Source: Smittia aterrima
Taxonomy: Eukaryota > Arthropoda > Insecta > Diptera > Chironomidae
Length of the DNA stretch: 64,000 bases
NCBI GenBank assembly: GCA_033063855.1
Contig: CP093830.1
Coordinates: 9,858,854-9,922,853, forward strand
Direction: 5' to 3'
Positions within the stretch are counted from its first letter, which is position 1; every line of letters starts with the position of its first letter. Shown here piece after piece: positions 1-11,867 of the stretch. The notes beneath the pieces are model-generated. The model was not told the origin of the DNA. It ran no database searches and was given only the letters and a program-made list of their open reading frames with translations. The position numbers were made by a program, and so were the translations under genes.

Positions 1-910
1 TCTCGGGGCAGCATAATTTTTACTCAGTGATTGACCTTTGTGAGTTCTCAAGTGCAAGTCTTGAAAACCATAATTTAATAATTTTTATGAATTTGTGCAA
101 GGAACTTGAGATTCAGTCAAGAATTGCTCATCGAAGCGGATTTTTTTTTCGGCAACGTATCAAATTCATAACGATCATCTCATGATGTTCAATCGATTAT
201 CTGCTCATCATTTTCCGTCATGCACGGACTTGCATTTTATAAAAATTATGAAAAATTACCAGTGCGAGATTATTTATCGTGTCGAAGAAAAGAACTCGCG
301 GAATTCCATGAATTAAGATTAAGCGAACGTTGGAAAGTTTTGTTAAAACTATCAATCAGTCGAAGTTGTAATTAAAATTTTTGTGCGCAAGTTTTCATTG
401 TTTCAAGCTTGAAGCCTTCAAAGGAAGGACAAAACCCTGAACTTGAAGTTTCGAAGTAGAGCGAGGTGAAGGTCCTCGAAGAATTGCTTCTGCGCGATTG
501 AATAAAAGTTCCTAAAAAAATTTGTTTTCTAAATCTCAGCTGATTTCGTTTAGTCAGCACTGCAGACTTGAGAAATTGTCTTGCGGTGTCTTTAAACTTT
601 ATTCCACGAGCAACCAACAGTTTATCGAGAAATCAGTGACGTTTGGGAACAAACAAATTGGCAAACATTGATTCGCGAATCGTTAATCGGTGTGAGAAAT
701 GATTGCAAATAATAAATATTTAAGACGATCTTGTTGACTTCGATGAAACGTGACGTTCGATTTCGTAACAAAAATAAAATTCACTTGCAATCGAATCGTT
801 GAGGAGACAAGATAAACTTTTAATCGATTTTCGGGAGAGAATCAAAGTTCTTGAATTTGTTGTCAATTATCAAACTCTCTTAAGTCGTTGAACATCAAAA
901 ATTTCTGGAA
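1..910. other. upstream region of the F-box gene
   Basis: There is no convincing coding exon here. The stretch is AT-rich. An open frame on the minus strand near 372-617 lacks any recognisable domain or splice partner. The region probably holds the promoter and 5' leader of the F-box gene that begins at 911; no clear TATA box was seen. Confidence 0.4.
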
Positions 911-2511
911 ATGGGTGAGTTGAAGTTGTTATCACTATCAAAGAAATTTTTTTATTTTTGACATTTTAATCGACAGACGAATCCGAAATGAGTTCAAGGC
1001 CACCGAGCGCGAGCATCGAAAACTTGCCCGACGAAGTTCTAATTGAAGTCTTCACTTATCTGCCGGTGAAAGACCTGAAGCGTGTGATGATGACAAATCA
1101 GACTTTCAACGAAATCGTTGGCAACTCATCAAAGTTAATGAAAAAGTTTGTTTTGAAGATTTCGCCGAAAAGAAAATGGGACTTTGAATCGATTTCGATG
1201 TTCGAGCGGAAACATCAAAATGTGAAAATGTTAGAATTTCAAAGCGACGATGTATCGATTGAAACCGTGATTGACGGATTGTGGAATATCGGAAGGAACG
1301 TGAAGTTTTTTGAGTTAAACTGCTGCGAGATTTTAATGGAAAATATTGTGAAAGTCCTCAAGGCAATGGAGAGATTAACTGACGTGGTGTTAGTGAACGT
1401 GAAGAGTCAGGAAGCGGCGAGTGATTCGTTGAAGCTTCCAGAGTTTGCACTCTTAACTCAATTAACGATCATCGACTGTGATTCTCTCTTTGAGATCTTT
1501 AGTCGAGCTCGAAATTTAAAGGAAATTTGTTTTCAATCTGACGATTGCAAGAATTCAAATTTGAGCTCTTTTGAAGAGCTTTTAGAGTCTCAAAGAAATT
1601 TAAAATCATTGGAAATGATAAATATTCGATTCTCAAACTTTCTTGAACGTGAAGCGAGTTTTCCTTTTCAACTAACAACTTTAACAATTCATCAGTGTCA
1701 TTTTAAGAAAAAAGAAAATTTAGAAAAGTTTCTCCAATGCCAAAAAGAACTTGAAGAAGTTGACTTAACAGTTAACAGCATGAAGCAACAGTTAGATCGA
1801 GCTCGTTACTTTGAAGAATCGCTGATGATTATCTTGAAACAAAAGAATTTAAAAAACATTGCAATTGATGTCGAGAATTACGATTTCTCAAATTTCAATT
1901 TCCTTCAACATTGTGGCAACGAAAATGTGAAAACTTTAAAACTCAAACTCGAGAAGACAACTTGTTTTCCTTCGACTCTTCTTCGGCTCTTCCCCAACAT
2001 TGAATCTCTCGATTTAAGTGTGAAAACTTTAGATCAAGAATCGATTGAGCTCTTAAATGGAAACTTTCATAAACTAAATCATCTGAAGATCACAAAATTT
2101 CCAAGCGAGGATTTCGGAAAGTTGAAGATCAAAAACCTAAAGTCGCTTCACGTGAATGAAACTGACATCAGAATTGAAAACTGGATGGAGTTTATTGAAA
2201 ATAATCCCGGGATCAAGAAACTAATCATCAACTTTACTTTCTTCATGGACTTATCGGATGATGGAGTGGATTTACTGACTCGCAAGCTCAGCCTTGAGCA
2301 TCTTGAACTAGTCGACAAGTGGATTGGAATGCGCAATGAGATTTACGAGACGATTTGCGAGAACTGTAAGAGCCTCAAGTATTTGAAGCTTTGGAACATC
2401 AACGTTGAGAAAGACTTCGATGAGAACGACAGAGAGTTTCTGCGGTCAAGGAATATTCGATTTCACTTATTCAACGATGAGTCACTAAACACTCCGATGG
2501 TTCCGTTTTAA
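911..2511 (+). CDS. F-box and leucine-rich repeat protein
   Basis: Predicted substrate-recognition subunit of an SCF (Skp1-Cullin-F-box) ubiquitin ligase, acting in cytosol or nucleus. Exons 911-914 and 977-2511 give 512 residues. The F-box lies near residues 15-55 (LPDEVLIEVFTYLPVKDL). The rest is irregular leucine-rich repeats with the recurring pattern of L, N and short strands, and the protein ends without other domains. The first coding exon is only 4 nt (ATGG), followed by a 62-nt intron (gtgagt to cgacag); joining gives MDESE before the next in-frame Met at 988. Without that exon the protein would start at 988 with 507 residues, so the upstream start is preferred but not certain. An AATAAA at 2521-2526 sits 10 nt past the stop. 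The substrate cannot be told from the sequence. Confidence 0.85.
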
Positions 2512-2529
2512 ATTTGTTTTAATAAAAGT

Positions 2530-4343
2530 TGTAAAAGTTAAACGTTTCTCTCTTCACACAACATCTGTTGTCGTCTGCTTTTGTCATTAATATTCATAGC
2601 CACACTAATGAACTTCATAAAACTTTAGTTACACAAACTTCCAATCAGCGATTACATTCTCGAAAACTGTTAACTCGATTATTCATTTTTCTTAATTTGT
2701 TATCAAGTGAAATTCAAGATTCGATCCAGCAGCGCGCAGCCGCGACTTTTACGAAAACGAGACTGAGCGGCAGTAAAATGTCAATGAGAAAAAAGTAGCA
2801 TGCGATTGCAATTCATCATATCATGGGAACAGATCTTACGTGCGGGAGAGAGCGAAAGAGTAGGATTGTTGAGAGGCCTTGAGACTCGCTTGATTTCTTC
2901 TTTTCATTAATTAGTTCAGTTGCAGCTCTTAAAATCATTAAAGCGATGACAAGCTCATAATTCTCGAGTTCATGTAAAGTTTTCGTCTCCTAAGAGACGA
3001 TCGAATATAATTAAACGTCTTTGTTCTTACTTAGGAAGCGGACAAGAATTCAACCGAATAACTTTACGTCTTTGCTTGGGCGGAAGGTGAATGTGATTGC
3101 AAATGCCCATAAACAGAAGCTGACGCGATGTTGATAAGTGATTAATAGCCTTGCAGGCGTAGAGCTGGTGCAAGAATGATTTCTTGTGTGTGGCTTGCGC
3201 CGCAAGCTGCGTCATGAAGAAGCATAAAATTACACGTAAACGTCGCGTCTTTAAAATCACTTTCCAAACAATGACGATAAACTTCCTTCGATGTCTATTG
3301 AGAATCGAATAAAAAGATTTTTTTTATTCACTCGGAGTCGAAGATCACACAACGGTCTTAAGAAGTCGAAAAGGAATCGTTAAAATCATTTCTTTATTTG
3401 CATTGACAAATATTTATTTTTATTTTTTTCAGTCGCGATCGAAATGAAACTCATTAAGATTTTTATTGAGCTTTCAAACATTAAAAGAAGAAGTCAACAA
3501 CAACAACATTTTGTTTTAGATTAGAATAAGATCGGAGACAGTCGAAAACTTTTAGTTTCGTCTCTCTTCCGTTATCTTAAGATATCTAAAACTTTTATCA
3601 TAAAACCACGAAATATTCTCATCGTTGTTGACATTAATTTGATTTTATGAGACAATAAACAATTAGTTTAACGATTTTCGCTGATCGTCGTGAATATAAA
3701 TTCGTGATCTCTGGCTCGACTTAAAAAACTTTGTGTGTGGCCTGAATTTATCTCGAGAATTCGCTTATTCAAATGATTTTTAATCCTAAATATTCAAAAT
3801 GCATCAAGAAACTTTTAATTTGGAAGGATTTTAATTCTTTAATGAATGTCACATTCACTTTAAAAATTTCTTTAATAATCGATTCGTTTTGCATTTTAAA
3901 AGCTTTCGGAAAGCTCCACGAAAGCTTTCAAAAGCTTAAAAATATTTAACGAAAAAAAATATTTCAAATTCTCCTCACAAATGTTTTGTTTGAAACTTTT
4001 GCTTTCTTCAAGTTCATTTGCAATCAATTTAAAGCCGGCAGACAAGAAACTTATGTTTTCTTATCTAATCGCCTTTCGTAGTCGTTGAAACGTCTACTTG
4101 GGATTTATTATTGATAAATTACTATGAGTGCTGACCGATTAAATCTCGTTTACGAGAAAATCTCTTGCAATCAATTTTATGCGTTTTCAAATGCATTTTG
4201 TTATTCAGCTCTCTTTCACTTCCAGTGTTTGGCATTCCCAAATAATTTTATACGCGCAATTATCTGTTTTATGATCAACAGAAGCGAAAACAAAAGACGA
4301 AAACGAGAGAAAGATAACATTTTTTTCAGTAGAGGTGCTCGAG
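2530..4343. other. intergenic region
   Basis: About 1.8 kb between the F-box gene and the ACE gene. Open frames such as 2568-2798 (+) and 3027-3260 (-) have no domain, and the latter lacks an early ATG. I see no RNA gene or repeat. The right end is probably the ACE promoter. Confidence 0.4.
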
Positions 4344-4350
4344 TATTTAA
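4344..4350 (+). promoter_or_regulatory. possible TATA box for the ACE gene
   Basis: TATTTAA at 4344-4350 lies about 220 nt upstream of the ACE start codon. It has no obvious TCAGT initiator at the usual spacing, so it is only a candidate. Confidence 0.25.
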
Positions 4351-4571
4351 GCGACGAATATATTGACACAAATTTCGATAGCCGACTTAGTTCGCGTTCA
4401 ACTCTCGACCGAAGCTGTCGAACTTTCAAGTTGAGAAATAAATTAATTTTATATTTCCATAATTGTGTGAAACAAAGTCTAGTGAATATTTTAACTTCTT
4501 CTCTAGTTGCTTGATCATCAATAAAATTTGTTGATTTGTGTTTGATGCGGTGAATTGAGCACGCGAATGCG

Positions 4572-7500
4572 ATGAAGGCAAGTTTGCATTTTCTCGTAAA
4601 TGAAGTGCGTCTACTGTAACTTATTGGTTCATTGAAGTGGAATCACGAAGCTACATGTGTCATTTAAAAGTGTTTGAGATTATGCAACTTTACTGTGAAG
4701 TGTTTTAATATGAAATTTAATTTTCGCAGCTGACATTATTGATCTCTGTGCTGATTGCACTCAGCACAGTCAATGGACAGACTACAGTAACACCTGAAGA
4801 AGAAGCAGCGATGATCGATGTTCTAAATGATTATGATCGAGAGTCTTCAGTTCTTTGCAACAAGAATTCACTAGCCAGTTGGGCCGTGAACACAGACGTC
4901 CTTAATTTGGAACTCGTGGCTGCTTATGTGAGTTGAATTTATGATCGATTGACATTAGCGGCTAAAAAACCTTTTATCGATTGCGGGTTTTGTGCCACTT
5001 CATAATTAAGTGTTTAACAACCTTCAAATTGGAAATATTTTGTGCAAAGCCGCAACGCAAAGTTACTTAGGTTTATAACTTTATCGCTTGTTAAATGTTA
5101 TTGTTGATTAGATTGAAGCATTACCGAGAAAAATCGCTTTCGTTTCCTAGGTTTATCTAGAGTTTTATTGCATTTGGCTTTTGGAATAAATTTCTATCAA
5201 CAACAACTGATAACAAATCACTAAATCCATGATTCATTTACAGAATGAAGTTAATCTCGAGTATGCCGCGTTCAGAAAAGACAGATACGATCAATACTTT
5301 AGTTCTGCCGTCATTGATCATTTTGCTAGTCCCGTGGTTAGAAGAAAGTTGACGAAGCTTAAAAATGTTGGAACTGCTGCACTTGACAACACAGATCTTA
5401 CAGCACTCAATGCCGCTAAGAACAAAATGACCACAGTTTACAACAGCGCAAAGATTTGTCCATTTGCGAAGCAAAATTGCAATCTATCAACAGAAGGCTT
5501 GAGTCTTGATCCAGAAATCGAAGGTGTTATCGCTTCCTCAAATGATTTCGATGAGTTGAAGTGGACTTGGGAGCAATGGCATGAGAAATCAGGAAAACTG
5601 ATGAGACAAGACTATAAAACTTACGTAGAACTCAATAACAAAGCTGCTGCTGCTAATTGTAAATTGACAAAATAAATTAGAAACTCTTCTCTTCTAATAT
5701 TCTTTTCGCAGCATTTGACGATGCCGGTGAAATGTGGCGATCAACATATGAAGACTCTCAACTCGTCGAAAAGGTTGATAAGCTCTGGCAAGAAGTCGAG
5801 CCTTTATATAACGAGCTTCAGAAATATGTTCGCTATCAGTTGCGTAATCTCTACGGCAACAAAATTGACAAGACAAGCGATTTGATTCCTGCACATTTGT
5901 TGGGGAATATGTGGGTAAGTGCTTCAAGCAATCAAACATCGATTTGTCGTTCTAATCATTTGTGTTGACAGGCGCAATCATGGGTTCATCTCTATGACCG
6001 CATCAAACCTTTCAAAAATGCTTCGCTCGTCGATGTCACTTCAAAAATGGAAGCTTTAGGCTACAATGCTAAAAAAATGTTTGAAATGTCTGACGAGTTT
6101 TATCAATCGCTTGGTCTTCCAAGCAGCGCAATGAGTTACTCAGATAAAGCTGTTATTGAGAAGCCAGCAAACAAAACCATCGCTTGCCATGCTTCGGCTT
6201 GGGATTTCTGTGATGGCGAAGATTTCCGAGTGAAAATGTGTACAAGAGTTGACATGGAAGATTTTGTGGTTGTTCATCACGAAATGGGACACATCATGTA
6301 CTATTTGCTCTACAAAGATCATCCTCTCATCTTCCGTTCAGGTGCCAATCCTGGATTCCATGAAGCTGTCGGAGATACAATTGCTCTTGCCGTCTCGACC
6401 CCACAACATTTGCTAACTGTTGGACTTCTTGATGAGTACGCTGACACTGAAGCCGACAACATCAACGCTCTTTTCCACATGGCACTCGAGAGAGTTGCTT
6501 TCCTTCCTTTCGGTTTGTTGATCGATAAATGGCGTTGGGATGTGTTCAGTGGTGAAGTTGCTGAAGAAAATTGGAACAAGCATTGGTGGGACTTGCGTGA
6601 GAAGTATCAGAAAGTGTCAGCTCCTTCAGATCGTCCCGAAGAGTTCTTCGATCCTGGAGCAAAGAATCACGTTCCCGGAGACACTCCTTACATCCGTTAC
6701 TTCGTCGCTCACATTCTTGAATTCAGTTTCTATCGAAGCTTGTGCATTGAAGCTGGACAATTCGATCCTGCAAACCCAGCAGCGAGACCTTTGCACAAAT
6801 GCGATTTCTATAAAAACACGAAAGCCGGAGATAAACTTAGAGAAGGTCTTGAGCTCGGTGCAAGCGAGCACTGGTCAGTTGCTTTAGAAAAATTGACTGG
6901 AGATCCCGAAATGAGCGCTTCAGCTCTTTTGGAATATTTCGCTCCACTTCAAGAATATCTCAAGAAACAAAATGAAATGAGCGATTTCCTTGAAACTTAC
7001 GAAGTCGAAGCTTCGGCTGAATGCAAGAAGATGGTGATTGCTGAATGGGATGTAGCGACAGACACTGAAAGTACTGCGAAGCAAGCGCGATTGACTGAAG
7101 CCGTTCTCGAGAATGCACGATTCTCACGAAAAATGTTCGATGATCATTTCAAAGGCGTTAAACCCGATGACTACAGCAATGAGCTTGTAAAACGTCAGTT
7201 GAAATTCTTGACAAGTTTGGGTCGAGATGTTCTCGATGAAACAGACTTGAATGAAGTAAGCCCCGTTAACCTTGAAGTGCCAACGATAAAAATAACATTT
7301 TTATGTTTCAGCTCACGACAACATTGTCAGAAATCGAAGGAATTTACAACATCGCGAAAATTTGTCCATTCGACAAGCAAGATTGCGATCTGACGAAAGA
7401 GGGCTTGACACTCGATCCTGAAATTTCAGAAATTATGTCAACGTCGACGAACTACGATGAGTTGAAATGGGCGTGGGAACAATGGCGAGAAAAAAGCGGA

Positions 7501-8964
7501 AAACTTATGAGAAGTGGATACGAGAAATACGTCGAGTTAGTCAATAAAGCAGCCGTTCTGAATGGTAATTGCCAACTAATTAATTCGGAATGAAATTAAT
7601 TATCTCCTTTAACGACTTCCAGGCAAAGCCGATAATGGAGAGTCGTGGCGAGAGAACTACGAAGACGAGAACTTTGTCGCGAATGTAGACAAAATGTGGT
7701 TGCAGGTCGAGCCACTCTACAACGAGCTCCACACCTATGTCAGACGAAAATTACAAAAGATCTACGATAAGGATATGGACAAGGGCGATGAGTTGATGCC
7801 AGCTCATGTCCTTGGAAATATGTGGGCTCAATCTTGGGTTAACCTTTACGACAGGATCAAACCGTTCGAGGGCGGAAGTTTAATCGACATCACCGAGAAG
7901 CTCAAAAAAGAAATGACAGTCTTACAAATGTTCGAGAAGTCTGACGAGTTCTTCACAGACTTGGGACTCGAATCGAATGCGATGAGTTACAACACGACGA
8001 TTGGCGCTGTTATTGAAAAGCCTCCACAGACAATCACATGTCACGCGTCAGCTTGGGATTTCTGCGATAAAACTGATTTCAGAATCAAAATGTGCACGAG
8101 CATCAACCAAGAAGATTTTGTCACGGTTCGTTGATTTCTCTTTAAACTTCGATAGGAACTCATTTCTTCTTCTTTTAGGTTCATCATGAGATGGGTCACA
8201 TTCAATATTTCATTCTCTACAAGGATCAACCAGTTGTTCTTCGCACTGGGGCAAATCCTGGCTTCCACGAAGCAGTTGGTGACTTGATTGCTCTTTCAGT
8301 GTCAACTCCAACGCATTTACAAAAGATTGGATTGCTCGAGAATTACGCTGACTCTGAAGAGGACAACATCAACGCTCTCTTTAAAATGGCTCTTGAACGA
8401 GTTGCCTTTATGCCATTCGGATTGTTGATCGATAAATGGCGTTGGGATGTGTTCAGTGGTGAAGTTACTAAAGACAACTGGAACAAGCATTGGTGGGACT
8501 TGCGTGAGAAATATCAAAAGCTTAAACCTCCATCAAATCGAAATGAAAGTGACTTCGACCCTGGAGCGAAATATCACGTTCCTGGAGATGTTCCTTACAT
8601 TCGTTACTTCATCTCGCACATTCTTCAGTTCCAAATGCATCGCGCAGTTTGCATCGAAGCTGGTCAGTACGTTCCAAATGATCCGAACAAGCCATTGCAC
8701 AAATGTGACATCGACAAGTCACTCGCAGCTGGAAAGAAGATTCGCGAAGGTTTGGAGTTGGGATTGAGCAAACACTGGTCAGTTGCTCTTGAGAAAATGA
8801 CAGGAGAGAGCGAGATTTCTGGTGATGCCGTTCTCGAGTATTTCAAGCCATTGCTTGACTTCCTCAAGGAAGAGAACGCCAAGGACGGAGGAACAAGTAT
8901 CAAAGCATCCTTTTTGGTTTTAGTCATCGCTGTTGCTACAACTTTTTATCAGCTTTCTCTATAG
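4572..8964 (+). CDS. two-domain angiotensin-converting enzyme (peptidase M2)
   Basis: Secreted or membrane-tethered zinc dipeptidyl carboxypeptidase that trims peptides two residues at a time. Exons: 4572-4577, 4730-4927, 5244-5658, 5712-5914, 5972-7255, 7312-7564, 7623-8125, 8179-8964, giving 1,215 residues. A signal peptide (MKLTLLISVLIALSTVNG) is completed only by the 6-nt first exon, whose intron has a GC donor. Two M2 domains follow, about residues 20-600 and 610-1180. Each has HEMGH (377-381 and 957-961), the downstream zinc-ligand Glu in GFHEAVGD, and PYIRYF, so both look catalytically competent. The domain boundary lies inside one continuous exon (5972-7255), so this is a single polypeptide. 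An intron at the matching place in both halves (5658 and 7564, phase 1) supports internal duplication. The last 20 residues are hydrophobic with no cytoplasmic tail, resembling a GPI-anchor signal. Drosophila Ance and Acer are single-domain. AATAAA at 9062. Confidence 0.93.
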
Positions 8965-9082
8965 TTCCTGAAACGAACCTAAACCGTTCGACTACAACGT
9001 AAACAAGCGATTGAATTCGTTTTAAGCTTTTACTTCATTCATTGTAATATTTTGAAATTTAAATAAAACACTTCGCTTTCCT

Positions 9083-10757
9083 TCACAAAATGTTGAGCCA
9101 TTGTTTTACTAACGACTTCACTCTCATCTTCGATGCTTTCATTTGAGGTGTGTCGATATTTGAAATTGTTAGAAGATCTGGAACATGCGAATACGAATCG
9201 ATTACGATTGCAGGAGAGTCAGGATTGAGATCAGTTTGCAGACCCATCACTCGCCAAGGGTCGAGCTGAAAGTTTAATTTAAAAAAAAGTTTTGATTAAA
9301 TTCAAAATCACAAACCTGCCCATGAGTCGAATAAACGTTTGTCAAATTAGGTCTCAAGCCCCCGAAGTTTTCATTTGTGTCAGCGACGCTTTTTTCAATC
9401 GAATGAAAGTCAAACCTAAAATGGATCGTAAATATTTTCAAAAAACTCATGTCACTCAACTCACTTGTTGTCGAAGAAGTCAGCGCACATGTTTGTGAAG
9501 TATTCGACTTGTGGATGCTCTGAGCCGAATGATTGCATTAAAGAGTTTCCAGTTTGAAACCAACCGAATTGATCGCAAGTCTAAAACAAATTCAAAGTTT
9601 AAAGAACTCACGGAAAAAAATTCAAGAAAACTTCAACCTGCCAAGTCCATTGACGTAACTGTTTGTTCGCTTCTGATCCCCAAGTGACGTTTGTGAATTT
9701 CCTAACAGCATGCTCGTAATTCACATTCAAACAACTCTTTGTATTCTTGTTATTGACCCAAGCGCCAAGAGCTGCAGCGTCATCGAGTTCCGCTGAGTCA
9801 ATTGTTAAGAACCTGCACGCTCTCTCGATGTCACCCTGACGATGAGACTGAACTAATCCAGCGACAGTGTCGGACATTTCATAAAGAAAATGAGGCACAT
9901 CGCGATACAAATTCAAAGGCTCACAAAGCTTAAAGTCTTTGTGAATTTTCTCGAGAGCTTTCGTTTCAGACGATCGAATGAATGCCTCAAGTTGTTTGAA
10001 TGCTCTTTCGAATCGTCGTAAACAAACTTCTCCGCCAACGATTCGAATGCTTTCAGTCATAACTTCATTGTATTCAAAGAAATCTATTTTCGTAAGCAAT
10101 GGAGCACTTGAAGACCAAGAACCAGACACTAAGTGTGGATATTTGAGTCTCGCCCATGTTGCGAGGGTTGCAGAGTAAGAAGCTCCAACCAAAATCACTC
10201 CTGAGTTTTCTTTAAACTCTTCAGAAAGTTTAATGCTTTCAATGAAATGAGCTAGGTCAGCGAGAGCTTGTTCGACGGTTAAGAACTTTAAGTTTTCTGT
10301 CGAAGTATCCTCAGTCGGCTGACTCTTTCCGTAGTAACGATGTTCAGTGTAGAACATAGTTCCATTCATTTCCTTTGCCATCTCAAACATGAGACCAGCT
10401 GAGATGTATCCCGGAGATATTTCCCATTCTCCTCCGCAAAATATAAAAATTGGTCCGCCTTTGAATTGAAATTCACAACTTGTTCCATTCACAATCCATT
10501 AATAACTCACCAGGCTTAAAGAATCGATCATTTTCGAGATATCTCATCTTCCACTCCATCGAATTCTCGGGATTAGAGTGGTCAAGCTTTTGCCCAATCC
10601 ATTTCTCCTTCACAGCGAATTGAATTGTGCTTTTATAGTCGTCGGCGTCGATGTAAGGCTCTTCGTGCGTGTTGTAAAGGCTTGTGAACCCATTGAACCC
10701 CAAAACACAATGGAAAAGGCAAAGATTCAAAAATAAAATCTTTCTAAAAGCTTCCAT
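9083..10757 (-). CDS. serine carboxypeptidase, S28 family (PRSS16/prolylcarboxypeptidase-like)
   Basis: Secreted or lysosomal serine peptidase of family S28, related to thymus-specific serine protease and prolylcarboxypeptidase. Exons (minus strand, in order): 10757-10511, 10458-9638, 9580-9465, 9415-9316, 9265-9083, giving 488 residues. The start at 10757 gives a good signal peptide (MEAFRKILFLNLCLFHCVLG); an upstream in-frame non-ATG extension is rejected. Family landmarks are KLDH, PGGPIFIF, EHRYYGKS, the nucleophile Ser176 in GASYSATLATW, Asp430 in GQLDPW and His455 in YSHVPDL. The length is normal for the family. A TCAGTT initiator-like site near 10772 would leave a very short leader. 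The gene is tail-to-tail with the ACE gene: its stop lies 118 nt from the ACE stop, and the ACE poly(A) signal at 9062 puts the ACE transcript end at or near this gene's last codons. Substrate preference (Pro-Xaa or other) cannot be read off. Confidence 0.92.
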
Positions 10758-10772
10758 TTCGAACCGACAACT

Positions 10773-11446
10773 GAACGAAGAGAAAATCACGAAGCAAATG
10801 AAATTTCTTTCGCATCGAAAGAATTCTGTTAAGCTTCGTGATATGTTATTGAACTTGAGTGAGAGACAGATCCGGTCTTGCCACTTTTACATTTCACGTC
10901 AGTTTCTTGTTCGAAAGAATGTTTTCAATAAAAATGCAAATTTATCTCTTATCGTTCGAGAGAGAGAGAGTTTGTAACTCTAAGCTTCACTGCAAAAGTT
11001 TAATTAAAATTTTGTTTTATAAAGTGAACGAAGCAACTAATCGGAATCAACAGTTGGTCATTGTCCACTGTCAAGTGAGCAAATATTTTGAGCTCTGATT
11101 GTAAACACCTGATGCCTCTGTTTACAGAGCAAGCAAATGTAAACATTTCTCTCCAATCGCATTCGACGAACATGCGCTTATGAAGTTCTCTCTGAAAGAT
11201 ATTTTCGAATCATCGCATCTCGCACGAGATCATTTCATTCGGAGCAGTCGAAACGATTGGAGCTTTTTCTTGTTACAATTTATCACAATAAAGTTCAATT
11301 TAATCAACGGAAAGTTTACTTCACTTGTTGGTGTGTGAGAGAGCAGATGTAAAAGCCATCAAAGCTCATTAACTAATCGAATCATTACGTGACAGACCGA
11401 ATTTAATTGACCGAATTAATAATTGTTTATTGAGCTGGCAATTTAG
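10773..11446. other. intergenic region between divergent genes
   Basis: This spacer separates the minus-strand S28 gene from the plus-strand guanylate cyclase and must contain both promoters. It has a short GA run near 10960 and no coding exon that I can support. Confidence 0.5.
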
Positions 11447-11480
11447 TATAAAAGTGGCTCAAAGTGTCAAAGGAATTTCA
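11447..11480 (+). promoter_or_regulatory. core promoter of the guanylate cyclase gene
   Basis: TATAAAAG at 11447-11454 is followed 33 nt later by a TCAGTTC initiator (A at 11480). This spacing is typical of arthropod RNA polymerase II promoters. A probable leader intron runs from about 11592 to 11811 (ggtaaag to tttcag), ahead of the ATG at 11868. Confidence 0.65.
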
Positions 11481-11867
11481 GTTCATTGTGACAGTTCAAT
11501 TCGAGTGAAAGGAAACTCTTCGATGAAATTTATTCTAAGCTTGATAAATACTTAGATCCCTAAAGGATTAATCGTTGCTGAAACTTGGAAGGTAAAGTTT
11601 CGTTAAAGTGAAAGAGCGTAAGAAAAAGTTTGTCAGCTAAAAATCAGGAAATTCATTTCGAACTTTTCCGGCAAATTATTTTTTGTCGCAGATAACAAAT
11701 TCGTTAATTTAGGTTCTTTCCTTATTTTACAACGAGATTTCTGTTGGCTGCGGTTGATAAATTTTAATGGAATTCCTTGAAGTGAATTTCAAAGACAAAA
11801 ATTAATTTCAGTGACTACTTCTCGTTCATAAAATTCAAGTTAAAAGAGTTTAGCAAAATCACCAGAA

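Noticed and set aside
3027..3260. Minus-strand frame resembling a secreted Cys-containing peptide
   Set aside because: It begins with a non-ATG codon, its only early Met lies inside the hydrophobic stretch, and the only plausible intron would be 41 nt, shorter than any other here.
4730..8964. ACE halves as two separate genes
   Set aside because: Exon 5972-7255 is open from domain one through the start of domain two without stop, promoter or poly(A) signal, and the second half has no signal peptide.
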